The position numbers and the translations under genes were made by a program. The notes beneath the pieces were generated by a model. That model searched no databases. It was not told where the DNA came from and saw only the letters and a list, made by a program, of their open reading frames with translations. A DNA stretch of 64,000 nucleotides from Camelimonas lactis. GTDB taxonomy: Bacteria > Pseudomonadota > Alphaproteobacteria > Rhizobiales > Beijerinckiaceae. This document shows positions 49,210 to 57,707 of the stretch, in pieces (position 1 is the first letter of the stretch; every line of letters begins with the position of its first letter). Where the stretch lies: NCBI RefSeq assembly GCF_004342915.1, contig NZ_SLWL01000002.1, forward strand, positions 1 to 64,000, read 5' to 3'.

Positions 49210-51062
49210 GCGTCGTCACCATGACGCCGGGCCTGCCGGAATGGCAAAGCCAGGCCGGGGCGCCGCCTGCGGACGCCGACGCCTGGGCCGGGCTCAACCG
49301 GACCCTGATCGCCAGGGCGATCAGCGAACTTGCGTTCGAGGAAGCGCTGGCGCCGGCGCAAGTGGCGCCCGGCGGCGACTGGCGCCTCGACGCTGGCAAT
49401 GGTGTTTCCTACCGTTTCGCCGCCGTTCGGCGGATCTGGGGCAACCTTGCCATCGATCCGCGCAGCCTGCGCCGCTGCGACGGCGGCCGTCCGGCGCCGG
49501 CGGAAGACGTGGCGCTGTTCATGGCCGATATGGGGCGGGCGCTCGACGTCGCCCCCGACACGCTCGCCATGTATTGCCGCGAGCTCTACGGCACCCTCCA
49601 TTCCGACGCCCAGGTGGCCCGTCTCAACGCTACGATCAGCGAGGAGGCGCTGCTGCGGCTGCCCGACGCGGCGTTGCAGCAATATCTCGACGGCCATCCG
49701 AAGGCTCCAGCCTGCAAGGGGCGCATTGGCTGGGGCGCCGCCGACGCCGAGGCGTTCGCCCCGGAGTTTCGCCAGGACATCCGGCTGATGTGGGTGGCGG
49801 CGGACCGCGCCGCCTGCCGCTTCAGCGCCGGCGACGGCTGGAACGAGGACAGTCTGCTCGACGCCTCATGCGATGGCGCGGAACGGGCGCGGCTGGAAGC
49901 GGCGTTGCGACGGCTGGGGGTTGACCGGGCGCGATACCTGCTGCTGCCAGTGCATCCCTGGCAGTGGGAGCACATGATCGCCATCCAGTTCGCCGGAGAA
50001 ATCGCGGCGCGGCGGCTGATCCCGCTCGGCATTTTCGGCGACGGCTATCTGGCGCTGCAATCCCTGCGCACCCTCGCCAACGCCAGCCGCCCGACAGCCC
50101 CACACCTGAAACTGGCGCTGACCGTTCTGAACACGTCGGCCTGGCGCGGCGTGCCTGGCAAATACATGGCGATTGGCCCGGCTTTCTCCGCCTGGCTGGC
50201 GGAAAAGGCCGCCGCCGATCCCGTGCTCGCCAACACCACCGTGCTGCGGGAGCCCGCCGGGGCGTTCTATCCCCACCCCGTCTACGAGCGCATCGCCGAT
50301 GCGCCCTACCAGTTTCGCGAAATGCTCGGGGTGATCTGGCGCGAGGCGGTGGAAAGCCGCCTGCGGGACGGCCAGGGCGCCATGATGTTCGGGGCCCTGC
50401 TGAAAACCACGCCGGCCGGGCGGTCGCTGGCCGCCGCCCTCATCGCCCGCTCCGGCCTCGCGGCCGAAACCTGGCTGGCGCGCCTGTTCGATGCGGTGGC
50501 GGTTCCGCTCTACCATTTTCTCTGCCGTTATGGCGTCGGCTTCATCGCGCACGGCCAGAACCTTACCCTCATCCTGCAAGACTCCACGCCCTGCGGCGTG
50601 GCGATCAAGGATCTGCAGGGCGACGTCGATCTCATCGACGCCGATTTTCCCGAAGCCGCCGACATGCCGGAGGGGGTCAGGGAAACGCTGCTGCGCCGCC
50701 CGGCGCCGCATCTGCTGCAACACCTGCAAACCGGCCATTTCGCCAGCGTGCTGCGCTTTCTCTCCGACGCCCTCGCCGGCGACGGGGTCATTGATGAAAT
50801 GGCGTTCTACGCGGTTCTCGCCGGACGGTTGCGCAGCTACCAGGCCAGCCAGCCTGGAATGGCTGACCGTTTCACGCTGTTCGATCTGTTCACGCCGAAG
50901 GTCCCGCGCATCTGCATCAACCGCGTCCGGCTGGCCGTTGGCTATGGCGACGCCAGCCGCCGGCCGAGCCCCGGCCTTGGCGGCGATCTCGACAATCCGG
51001 TCCACCTCGCCGCCCGGGCCCATGCCCCGGGACGCCCCGACCTTGCTGGAGCACATCCATGA
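49206..51062 (+). CDS. iucC: NRPS-independent siderophore synthetase, IucC-like (aerobactin synthase)
   Basis: This second NIS synthetase joins the second hydroxamate arm to the citrate intermediate. I use the GTG at 49206, which overlaps the iucB stop (GTGA) and has AGGTGG upstream; an ATG at 49221 is the alternative. The 618-residue protein has LPVHPWQWEHMIAIQFAGEI, LKLALTVLNTSAWRGVPGKY and the GFIAHGQNLTLILQD loop. Having both an IucA and an IucC type fits a product with two different coupling steps. Confidence 0.92.
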   Translation: MSVVTMTPGLPEWQSQAGAPPADADAWAGLNRTLIARAISELAFEEALAPAQVAPGGDWRLDAGNGVSYRFAAVRRIWGNLAIDPRSLRRCDGGRPAPAEDVALFMADMGRALDVAPDTLAMYCRELYGTLHSDAQVARLNATISEEALLRLPDAALQQYLDGHPKAPACKGRIGWGAADAEAFAPEFRQDIRLMWVAADRAACRFSAGDGWNEDSLLDASCDGAERARLEAALRRLGVDRARYLLLPVHPWQWEHMIAIQFAGEIAARRLIPLGIFGDGYLALQSLRTLANASRPTAPHLKLALTVLNTSAWRGVPGKYMAIGPAFSAWLAEKAAADPVLANTTVLREPAGAFYPHPVYERIADAPYQFREMLGVIWREAVESRLRDGQGAMMFGALLKTTPAGRSLAAALIARSGLAAETWLARLFDAVAVPLYHFLCRYGVGFIAHGQNLTLILQDSTPCGVAIKDLQGDVDLIDADFPEAADMPEGVRETLLRRPAPHLLQHLQTGHFASVLRFLSDALAGDGVIDEMAFYAVLAGRLRSYQASQPGMADRFTLFDLFTPKVPRICINRVRLAVGYGDASRRPSPGLGGDLDNPVHLAARAHAPGRPDLAGAHP

Positions 51063-52384
51063 TGAAGCAACACCAGGCGCATCGCTCTCCCCTCGATCTG
51101 GCGGGCGTCGGCATTGGTCCGTTCAACCTGAGCCTCGCCGCCCATCTCGACGCCGTCGACGAGCTTGAGGCCAGGTTTTTCGACCAGAGCGCCAGCTTTT
51201 CCTGGCATCCCGGGATGATGCTGCCGGACGTGACCCTGCAAACCTCGTTCCTGAAGGATCTGGTCAGCGCCACGCATCCGGTCAGCCCGTGGAGCTTCCT
51301 GTCGTATCTGGTGGCGAACCGGCGCTTCTACGCCTTCCTCAACGCCGACTTCCCGGCGATCCCGCGCCAGGAGTTCGCCAGCTATCTGGCCTGGGTGGCC
51401 GCCGGGCTTCCTGGTCTTCAGTTCGGCGCGCAGGTGCGGGAGGTGGATTTCGATGGCTACGCCTTCGCCGTCCGTCTGGACAATGAAACGTTCAGCGCCC
51501 GCAATCTCGCCCTCGGCGTCGGGCTGAAGCCAGCGACGCCTGATTTCATTGATCGGCTTCGGCCGGGCGCCGCTTTCCACTCATCGCGCGCCGCCTTTGA
51601 GATCGACCGTTGCGCCGGCAAACGGGTCGCCGTGATCGGCGGCGGCCAGAGCGGCGCGGAGATTGTGCTCAACCTGCTCGGTCGCGGCGCCGGAGCGCCG
51701 GCCCATGTGGACTGGATCAGCATGCGGCCGAACTTTCTGCCGCTGGACGAAACCCCCTTCACCAATGAGCTGTTCACCCCGCCCTATGTGGCCAGCTTCC
51801 ATTCGCTGCCAGAGGCGCGCCGCCACACCACGGTGGAGCGCGAGAAGCTGGCCGGCGACGGGGTTTCGGCCGAAACCCTCGCGGCGATCTATCGTCGGCT
51901 GTATGTGCTGCGGCACCTGGAAAGCGGCGGCCCTTCCGCCGACCTGCTGCCGCACCGGGAAGTGATCAACGCCGAGCCAAGGGACAACGGTTGCCAGCTG
52001 ATCATGCGCAACGGCATGGACGGCCAGGTGGATATCCGCAAGGCCGACATTCTGGTTCTGGCCACCGGCTACCGTTATGAATTGCCGCCATGCCTCGCGC
52101 CACTGGCCGGCCGCATTGATCTCGATCGCAGCGGCCGGCCGCGACCCGGGCCTGATTTCGCCGTGCGCTGGGATGGCCCCGCCAGCGCCCGCATCTTCGC
52201 CCTCAACGCCGGCCTGCTCAGCCACGGCATCGCCGAGCCGCAGCTGAGTCTGATGGCGTGGCGCAGCGCCGTGATCGCCAACGCGCTGGCGCAACGTCAG
52301 GTGTTCGACGTGGAGCGGCCGGAAGCGATGGTGCAATGGCTCGACGCCATGCCGCATGAGGCCGAAGCCGGCGGCCAGGCCTGA
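51059..52384 (+). CDS. iucD: L-lysine N6-monooxygenase, IucD-like
   Basis: This FAD- and NADPH-dependent enzyme hydroxylates the side-chain amine of lysine, the first step of aerobactin synthesis. The 441-residue protein has the FAD-binding GVGIGPFNLSLAAHL at residues 16-30, the NADPH motif VAVIGGGQSGAEIVLNL, and the C-terminal LATGYRYELP. PDVTLQTSFLKDLV is as in IucD. Relatives such as RhbE use 1,3-diaminopropane, but no genes to make that amine are present. Its start overlaps the iucC stop by four bases. Confidence 0.92.
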   Translation: MMKQHQAHRSPLDLAGVGIGPFNLSLAAHLDAVDELEARFFDQSASFSWHPGMMLPDVTLQTSFLKDLVSATHPVSPWSFLSYLVANRRFYAFLNADFPAIPRQEFASYLAWVAAGLPGLQFGAQVREVDFDGYAFAVRLDNETFSARNLALGVGLKPATPDFIDRLRPGAAFHSSRAAFEIDRCAGKRVAVIGGGQSGAEIVLNLLGRGAGAPAHVDWISMRPNFLPLDETPFTNELFTPPYVASFHSLPEARRHTTVEREKLAGDGVSAETLAAIYRRLYVLRHLESGGPSADLLPHREVINAEPRDNGCQLIMRNGMDGQVDIRKADILVLATGYRYELPPCLAPLAGRIDLDRSGRPRPGPDFAVRWDGPASARIFALNAGLLSHGIAEPQLSLMAWRSAVIANALAQRQVFDVERPEAMVQWLDAMPHEAEAGGQA

Positions 52385-52564
52385 ACCGGAGCCACGATCC
52401 CATCGCTTTCGCTGGTCCTGCGCCGGTTCCGCTCCGCCCCCATGACAGGGGGCGCGGGGCTGTTTCCGGGAGATAAATTTACCCGATTGATAAACGCAGG
52501 GACCGGGACTTATGTCTGACGTGCCGGCGCATGTCCGCATCGCGCCCACAACACGGAGACGATC

Positions 52565-53659
52565 TTGTCCGCAGACGCCCTGTTCCAGCCCTTCGATCTC
52601 GGGGGGCTTCACCTGAAAAATCGCATCGTCATGGCGCCCATGACCCGGTCATTCTCGCCCAAAGGCGTGCCGACCGCCGACGTGGCCGCCTATTATCGCC
52701 GGCGGGCGGCGGCTGACGTGGGCCTGATTGTCACCGAAGGCACGGTGGTTGAGCGGCCGGCGGCGAAGAACGATCCCAATGTGCCGGATTTCTTTGGCGA
52801 CGCCCTGCCGGCGTGGCGCCATGTGGTTGACGAGGTGCACGCCGCTGGCGGCCTGATCGCGCCGCAGCTGTGGCACGTGGGCGCGGCGCGCGGCCGTGAC
52901 CCTGCCTGGAACCCGCAACCGGTGGACGCGCCTTCCGGCCTGTCGCGGCCGGGCAAGCGCTTTACCGAGCCGATGACGGAAGAGGCGATCACCGATACGC
53001 TGCACGCTTTCGGGCGCGCTGCCGGGGCCGCGAAGGACATTGGCTTTGACGCGGTGGAGCTGCACGGGGCGCACGGATATCTGATCGACCAGTTCCTGTG
53101 GCGCGGCACCAACGAGCGCGAGGACGTCTGGGGCGGCGCCGGCATTCCCGAGCGCGCCCGCTTCGCGGCGGAGATCGTGCGGCAGACGCGCGCGGCCATT
53201 GGCCCGGACGTCCCGCTGATCCTGCGCCTGTCGCAGTGGAAACAGCAGGACTATGACGCGCGCATCGCCCACAATCCCGAGGAAATGCGCGCCTGGCTGG
53301 AGCCGCTGGCCGAGGCCGGCGTTGATGTCTTTCATTGTTCGCAGCGCCGCTTCTGGGAGCCGGAGTTCGAGGGCTCCGACCTGAACTTCGCCGGCTGGGC
53401 CAAAAAAATCACCGGCAAGGTGACGATCACCGTGGGCTCCGTTGGCCTCAGCGGCGAATTCATCGCCGCCTTCGCCGGCGAGGGCTCGAAGCCCGCCTCG
53501 CTCGATGGCCTGCTGCGCCGCCTGGAAGCGGGAGAGTTCGACCTGGTCGGCGTCGGCCGGGCGCTGATCTCCGATCCGGAATGGGCGCTGAAAATTCGCG
53601 ACGGCCGCACCAGCGAGCTGAAGAATTTCGAGCGCGCCGATCTGGCGACCCTGTTCTGA
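52565..53659 (+). CDS. NADH:flavin oxidoreductase, old yellow enzyme family
   Basis: This FMN enzyme reduces activated C=C bonds or nitro groups with NAD(P)H. The 364-residue protein starts at a TTG with GGAG about seven bases upstream. The barrel pattern is clear: DLGGLHLKNRIVMAPMTRSF, then PQLWHVGAARG, DAVELHGAHGYLIDQFLW and LVGVGRALISDPEW. It lies 180 bases after iucD on the same strand with its own AT-richer upstream stretch, so it probably does not belong to the siderophore operon. Confidence 0.92.
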   Translation: MSADALFQPFDLGGLHLKNRIVMAPMTRSFSPKGVPTADVAAYYRRRAAADVGLIVTEGTVVERPAAKNDPNVPDFFGDALPAWRHVVDEVHAAGGLIAPQLWHVGAARGRDPAWNPQPVDAPSGLSRPGKRFTEPMTEEAITDTLHAFGRAAGAAKDIGFDAVELHGAHGYLIDQFLWRGTNEREDVWGGAGIPERARFAAEIVRQTRAAIGPDVPLILRLSQWKQQDYDARIAHNPEEMRAWLEPLAEAGVDVFHCSQRRFWEPEFEGSDLNFAGWAKKITGKVTITVGSVGLSGEFIAAFAGEGSKPASLDGLLRRLEAGEFDLVGVGRALISDPEWALKIRDGRTSELKNFERADLATLF

Positions 53660-53673
53660 GAAACGGGCCGGGC

Positions 53674-53705
53674 AAAAAAAGAAGGCCGCCTTTTTGGGGG
53701 CGGCC
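53674..53705 (-). terminator. Terminator-like hairpin, minus orientation
   Basis: GGCCGCC and GGCGGCC form the stem; on the minus strand a T-rich run follows it (seven T). It lies right after the plus-strand old yellow enzyme gene, where a plus-strand terminator would be expected, and no minus-strand gene is visible upstream of it. It may still end transcription of that gene as a hairpin. Confidence 0.55.
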
Positions 53706-53952
53706 AATTTCAGGGAGGTCTCGCTGGAGTGGGACCTTCCGGTCCCCGAAGCGCCGGGTCTCTCCCCTGCGCTTCATGGTTGCAACATACGGCCTCCACC
53801 GGGTTTCGTATGTGCGCCGCGACACATGACGCGGCGCGCCGGCCCTGCCCTTCGCGGTTCGGCTGGGCGCAGACCAGACAATGCCGGAGCCTTCTGACGC
53901 AACCCAATCGCCCGAAATGCCCGGTTTCTTTGGCTTGACGCTTTTTCTGCGC

Positions 53953-53973
53953 GAAAAGTGGGCGCCACTTTTC
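53953..53973. repeat. Perfect short inverted repeat
   Basis: GAAAAGTGG and CCACTTTTC flank a three-base centre (GCG). The flanking TGCGC and CCTGAAAATGCACTAGTT sequence looks like a conserved intergenic palindrome seen in several alphaproteobacterial genomes; that likeness is from memory and not checked. Confidence 0.6.
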
Positions 53974-54091
53974 CTGAAAATGCACTAGTTGAGTCAAAGC
54001 AACGCTGGCCCTCCTGCATCTCACGTCAGGAAGCCGGCGCCAGTCTGAAGATTTTCACACAAAATCAAAACATGAAAATGGGAGGAAGCGT

Positions 54092-54919
54092 ATGGGAGAT
54101 CGTCTCACCGGCCGGGCGGCGCTGATCACCGGAGGAACCAGCGGCATTGGCGAGGCCACTGTCAGGCTGTTCGTCGCTGAAGGCGCAAAGGTCATGATCG
54201 CCGGCCGCAACGCCGACAAGGGCGCGGCGCTTGCCGCCGAGCTTGGGGACAACGCCGCGTTCATCGCCACCGATGTGATGCGTGAGGCGGACGTGAAACG
54301 GGCGATCGAGGCGACGGCAGAGCGTTTTGGCCGGCTGGACTGCCTGTTTTCCAACGCGGGCGGCCCGACCCGGGGCACTGCCGACACCATCACCGCCGAT
54401 GATTATCATCACGCCATGGATCTGCTGCTGGGCAGCGTGCTGTTTGGCATTCGCCATGCGGCGCCGATCATGAAGGCGCAGGGGCGCGGCGCCATCATCA
54501 ACAACGCCTCCGTCGCCGCTCTCCGCGGCCACATGGGCGGTTATCTGTATTCCATCGCCAAGGCCGGGGTGCGCCGCGCCACGGAGATGGCAGGCCTGGA
54601 GCTTGGGCCCTTCGGCGTCACCGTGAACAGCATTTCGCCTGGCGCGATCGCCACGCCGATTTTCTTTGGCGGGTCGCAGGCGGCCACCAGCCTTGATCCG
54701 GCCCATTCCGATGCGAAAATGCGCAAGTTGACGCAGAATCTCGCCCGGGCGACGCCGTTGGGCCGGTCGGGGACGCCGCACGACATCGCCACGGCGGCGC
54801 TGTTCCTGGCGTCGGATGAAGGCGCTTTCGTCAACTGTCACGATCTCGTTGTCGACGGCGGCATGGTGGCGGGCGGTCGCACCAGTTTTGAGGACCAGAC
54901 GCCAGGCGCGGCGGTCTGA
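54092..54919 (+). CDS. SDR-family oxidoreductase
   Basis: This is a classical short-chain dehydrogenase. The ATG at 54092 follows GGGAGGAAG. The 275-residue protein has the cofactor motif TGGTSGIGEAT at residues 14-24, NAG as SNAGG, the catalytic serine in NNASVAAL and the catalytic YSIAK (Tyr-x3-Lys), and ends in VDGGMVAGG. Substrate is unknown. It resembles cyclopentanol or 3-oxoacyl reductase-type SDRs. Confidence 0.92.
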   Translation: MGDRLTGRAALITGGTSGIGEATVRLFVAEGAKVMIAGRNADKGAALAAELGDNAAFIATDVMREADVKRAIEATAERFGRLDCLFSNAGGPTRGTADTITADDYHHAMDLLLGSVLFGIRHAAPIMKAQGRGAIINNASVAALRGHMGGYLYSIAKAGVRRATEMAGLELGPFGVTVNSISPGAIATPIFFGGSQAATSLDPAHSDAKMRKLTQNLARATPLGRSGTPHDIATAALFLASDEGAFVNCHDLVVDGGMVAGGRTSFEDQTPGAAV

Positions 54920-55049
54920 AAGCCATCAGACGCGCCATGCGGCGTCAGCCAGACGCTGCCAGCATGGCGCGTCGCCAGATGCGGCGATCTCCGGGCTCAT
55001 TAACCAGGCGCTGGAGATTTCCGTTTCCATACAGTTGAATGTCGCCCGA

Positions 55050-55097
55050 ACGTCGCCACGCCCAGACGTGGCCACGCTCAGACGTCGCCACGCTCAG
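55050..55097. repeat. 16-bp tandem repeat, three units
   Basis: ACGTCGCCACGCCCAG at 55050-55065 is followed by ACGTGGCCACGCTCAG and ACGTCGCCACGCTCAG. The array ends 45 bases before the nitroreductase start. Confidence 0.85.
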
Positions 55098-55141
55098 GGC
55101 TCACCTGGCCGGGCGACCGCACGCACGATGAGGGAGAGCCC

Positions 55142-55843
55142 ATGACATCGCCGGTCCAGCAGGGGGCAAGCTACGAGGACGTGGTGCGCGGCCGCCGCAG
55201 CATTCGCGGCTACAGGCCCGATCCGGTTCCGAAACAACTGATCCGCGAGATCATCGAGATCGCCATGCGCGCGCCCTCCTCGCACAATACCCAGTCCTGG
55301 AATTTCTACGTGCTGACTGGCGCGCCGCTCGACCGCATCCGCGCGGGCAACACCGAGCGCAATCTGGCGGGGGTGCCTCACTCGCGCGAGTTCCGCATGC
55401 GTGACGAGGCGGATCCGGTGCACCGCGAGCGGCAGATCGACATCGCCAAACAGCTTTTCGGCGCCATGGGCATCGAACGCCATGACAAGGAAAAGCGTCT
55501 GGACTGGGTGATGCGCGGCTTCCGCCAGTTCGACGCGCCGGTGTCGATCGTCATTACCTACGACCGGACGGTGCACGGCAGCGACATCGCTCCGTTCGAC
55601 TGCGGCGCCGTCGCCAACGCCCTGGTGAACGCCGCCTGGGCGCGGGGGCTCGGCTGCGTCATCAACAGCCAGGGCATCATGCAGTCGCCAGTAGTGCGCG
55701 AGCACGCCGGGATTGCCGACGATCAGGTGATCATGATGTGCATCGCCATGGGCTATCCGGATCACACCTTCCCGGCGAACGGCGTGGTGTCGCGGCGCAA
55801 GTCAGTGGATGAAGCCACGACATTCGTCGGCTTTGATGACTGA
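55142..55843 (+). CDS. Nitroreductase-family protein
   Basis: This is an FMN-dependent reductase of the nitroreductase fold. The ATG at 55142 has GGGAGAG upstream. The 233-residue protein shows VVRGRRSIRGYRPDPVP (FMN-phosphate arginines), IAMRAPSSHNTQSWNFYVL and ARGLGCVINSQGIMQSP, ending in CIAMGYPDHTFPANGV. Substrate is not determined. Confidence 0.92.
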   Translation: MTSPVQQGASYEDVVRGRRSIRGYRPDPVPKQLIREIIEIAMRAPSSHNTQSWNFYVLTGAPLDRIRAGNTERNLAGVPHSREFRMRDEADPVHRERQIDIAKQLFGAMGIERHDKEKRLDWVMRGFRQFDAPVSIVITYDRTVHGSDIAPFDCGAVANALVNAAWARGLGCVINSQGIMQSPVVREHAGIADDQVIMMCIAMGYPDHTFPANGVVSRRKSVDEATTFVGFDD

Positions 55844-56040
55844 TCGCAAATCAGCGGAGCGTGGGCCCCTTCCACGCTTCGCGCACCTGCGCCGGTAACG
55901 GACCACTGCACGAGGCGGCGTTTGCCGCCGGACGCCGCGGGCGCAGTCCCGCTGAAATGCTCCGGCGCCCTGGCATGCGCGCCCTGTCCGCTGGTCGCGC
56001 TTCCCTCACGAAGAGCGGGCATGGATGGTCGCGGATGCTC

Positions 56041-56229
56041 TCAGTGCTTTGAAACGTGCTCCGGCTTGCCCTTGCGGCTGGTCGAGGCCATTTTTTCCAG
56101 CTCCCGTTCGCTCATCGATTTTTCCATCGATTTCGAAGCGCCGCGAAGCTCGCTTTTCTTCATATCGCCGCGTTTGGCGGCGAGCGCCGCGCCGGCGGCT
56201 TTCTGTTGAGAGGCTGATTTGGCGGGCAT
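56041..56229 (-). CDS. DUF3008-family small basic protein
   Basis: This 62-residue protein of unknown function has the conserved start MPAKSASQQKAAGAALAAKR and the core LRGASKSMEKSMSERELEKM, ending in RKGKPEHVSKH. It is highly charged and probably helical. GGAG stands nine bases upstream of the ATG. Members are widespread in alphaproteobacteria and often stress-related in annotation, but no function is shown. Confidence 0.88.
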   Translation of the reverse strand: MPAKSASQQKAAGAALAAKRGDMKKSELRGASKSMEKSMSERELEKMASTSRKGKPEHVSKH

Positions 56230-56403
56230 GGTCCCATCTCCTTCATGTCATGAGACAAAAACCCGGGCCCCGGAAAGATGTTCCCGCATGCAGCGGCCGT
56301 GGCTGGCGGCAATGGCGGGCTGACGGACCATGCGATGGCGCGCCAGGGCCCGCCAAAACGCGCGGATATTCACGCTGACCAGATCAATTCACGCCAGCCA
56401 GGG

Positions 56404-56676
56404 TCAACCGGCGTCGGCCATGCCAATTTCGCGCGCGATAACCTCCCGCACAATATCGGCGTAAGGCATGCGCGCGTTCAGCAGATCCCGTGCGCTCAGA
56501 AGAATGCCGTGCCACTCGGGGTCAGTTAACGGCTGCTCCATTTCACGCAGGGTTCTGAAGCGCTTCAGCGACTCCACGATCTTCAGGACAATCCCGTCCG
56601 TATCGGGGGCGTCGGCTGTCAGCGTCTCAAGCTCCCGCAGGAGATGCTCAATCGTGCGCCTCGCCATGTCGTTCAC
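56404..56676 (-). CDS. Hypothetical helical protein
   Basis: I do not recognise this protein. The 90 residues are predicted to be mostly helical (ARRTIEHLLRELETLTADAP, then LLNARMPYADIVREVIAREI). The first codon of the frame is GTG; an ATG three codons on (56667) is equally possible. It stands alone between two small genes. Codon use looks native. Confidence 0.6.
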   Translation of the reverse strand: MNDMARRTIEHLLRELETLTADAPDTDGIVLKIVESLKRFRTLREMEQPLTDPEWHGILLSARDLLNARMPYADIVREVIAREIGMADAG

Positions 56677-56867
56677 CGTTCAGCGCAGCAGAAGGCATTG
56701 GGGCAAAGGCCGGCCTGCGCAAACTGCGCCAGCGTTGCCTTGGCTGCAAACCACAATTAGTGACGTAAACGCGCCCTGCGGCAAGGCTCATCAACAGGTT
56801 TTCATCGCGATATGCACATCACGCATGGCGAAGGGAAAACCATGCGTCCAATCGCCTGGCTCACTGA

Positions 56868-57599
56868 TCAGCCCAGATACAGGCGGCCCATGAAACGCAG
56901 GCCCACCGCGTGCACTGCCCGTAGTGGCAACTCGACGCCGCAATCGGCGGATTTCTGGCGCAAACGGCGCAGTACGGCGTCCAGACTCCGGCTCTCGGCG
57001 CTGACGTCGCCGTATCCGAGGCGCTGGGCCAGGGCGAGCCGTGGAACAGTGTCTCCGCCGGCTTCGGCCATCCGTTCGAGCAACATCAACTCCCGCCCGG
57101 AGAGCGGGATGGCGACGCCGTCCGGGGATAACAGTTGCTGGCGCCCGGCGTCGATGCGCCAGCCGTCCGGGCGGGCATCGTCAGCGGCCTCCTGCTGCGA
57201 CGCCCGGGCGTCGCGCACGCGGCGCGCGAGGTTGCGCGTCACGTGCAGCAGCTCCTCGCTGTCCACCGGCTTTGTCAGGTAGATGTCGGCCCCTTCCGCG
57301 TAGCCGCGCATCCGGTCATCGCGACCGGTCCGGGCCGTGAGCATGATGACGCCGACGCCCCGCTCCGGCGCCAGATCCCGCGCCAGTTCGAAGCCGCTCA
57401 CATCCGGAAGGTTGACGTCCAGGATGGCGACGTCGAAATCGCCGCCGCGCAGGGCCCGGTAAAAACCGACGCCCGAACCCGCCTCCGTGACATGAACGCC
57501 GCTGAGTCTGAGATAGTCGGCCAGGCCCTGGCGCAGGTCAGCGTCGTCTTCAACCAGAAGCGTGCGAACGGGCGGTTCGTCAGGCGACGCATTTTGCAT
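56868..57599 (-). CDS. Response regulator with winged-helix output domain
   Basis: This OmpR/PhoB-type regulator pairs with the divergent kinase. The 243-residue protein has a receiver domain with the acidic pair VEDDAD, the phospho-acceptor VAILDVNLPDVSG (Asp near residue 60), the TAR turn and the conserved lysine in LTKPVD. The output domain (about residues 145-240) has ISLSGRELMLLERM-type sequence (here IPLSGRELMLLERM) and LDAVLRRLRQK, the usual recognition region. Target genes are unknown. Confidence 0.92.
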   Translation of the reverse strand: MQNASPDEPPVRTLLVEDDADLRQGLADYLRLSGVHVTEAGSGVGFYRALRGGDFDVAILDVNLPDVSGFELARDLAPERGVGVIMLTARTGRDDRMRGYAEGADIYLTKPVDSEELLHVTRNLARRVRDARASQQEAADDARPDGWRIDAGRQQLLSPDGVAIPLSGRELMLLERMAEAGGDTVPRLALAQRLGYGDVSAESRSLDAVLRRLRQKSADCGVELPLRAVHAVGLRFMGRLYLG

Positions 57600-57707
57600 T
57601 AGCTGTGCAATCCCGGAACGGAGATGGCAGACCGGATAAACGGAGCCCCCCGACTCCCGTTAAGCTGCATGATATACCAGAAAACTTTCGGGAAGGCGTC
57701 CAACCTC

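Larger units (their letters stand above)
53660..54091. other. Intergenic stretch with terminator and inverted repeat
   Basis: About 430 bases hold a terminator-like hairpin at the left and a perfect 9-base inverted repeat at 53953-53973 (both listed). No gene is supported on either strand. Confidence 0.5.
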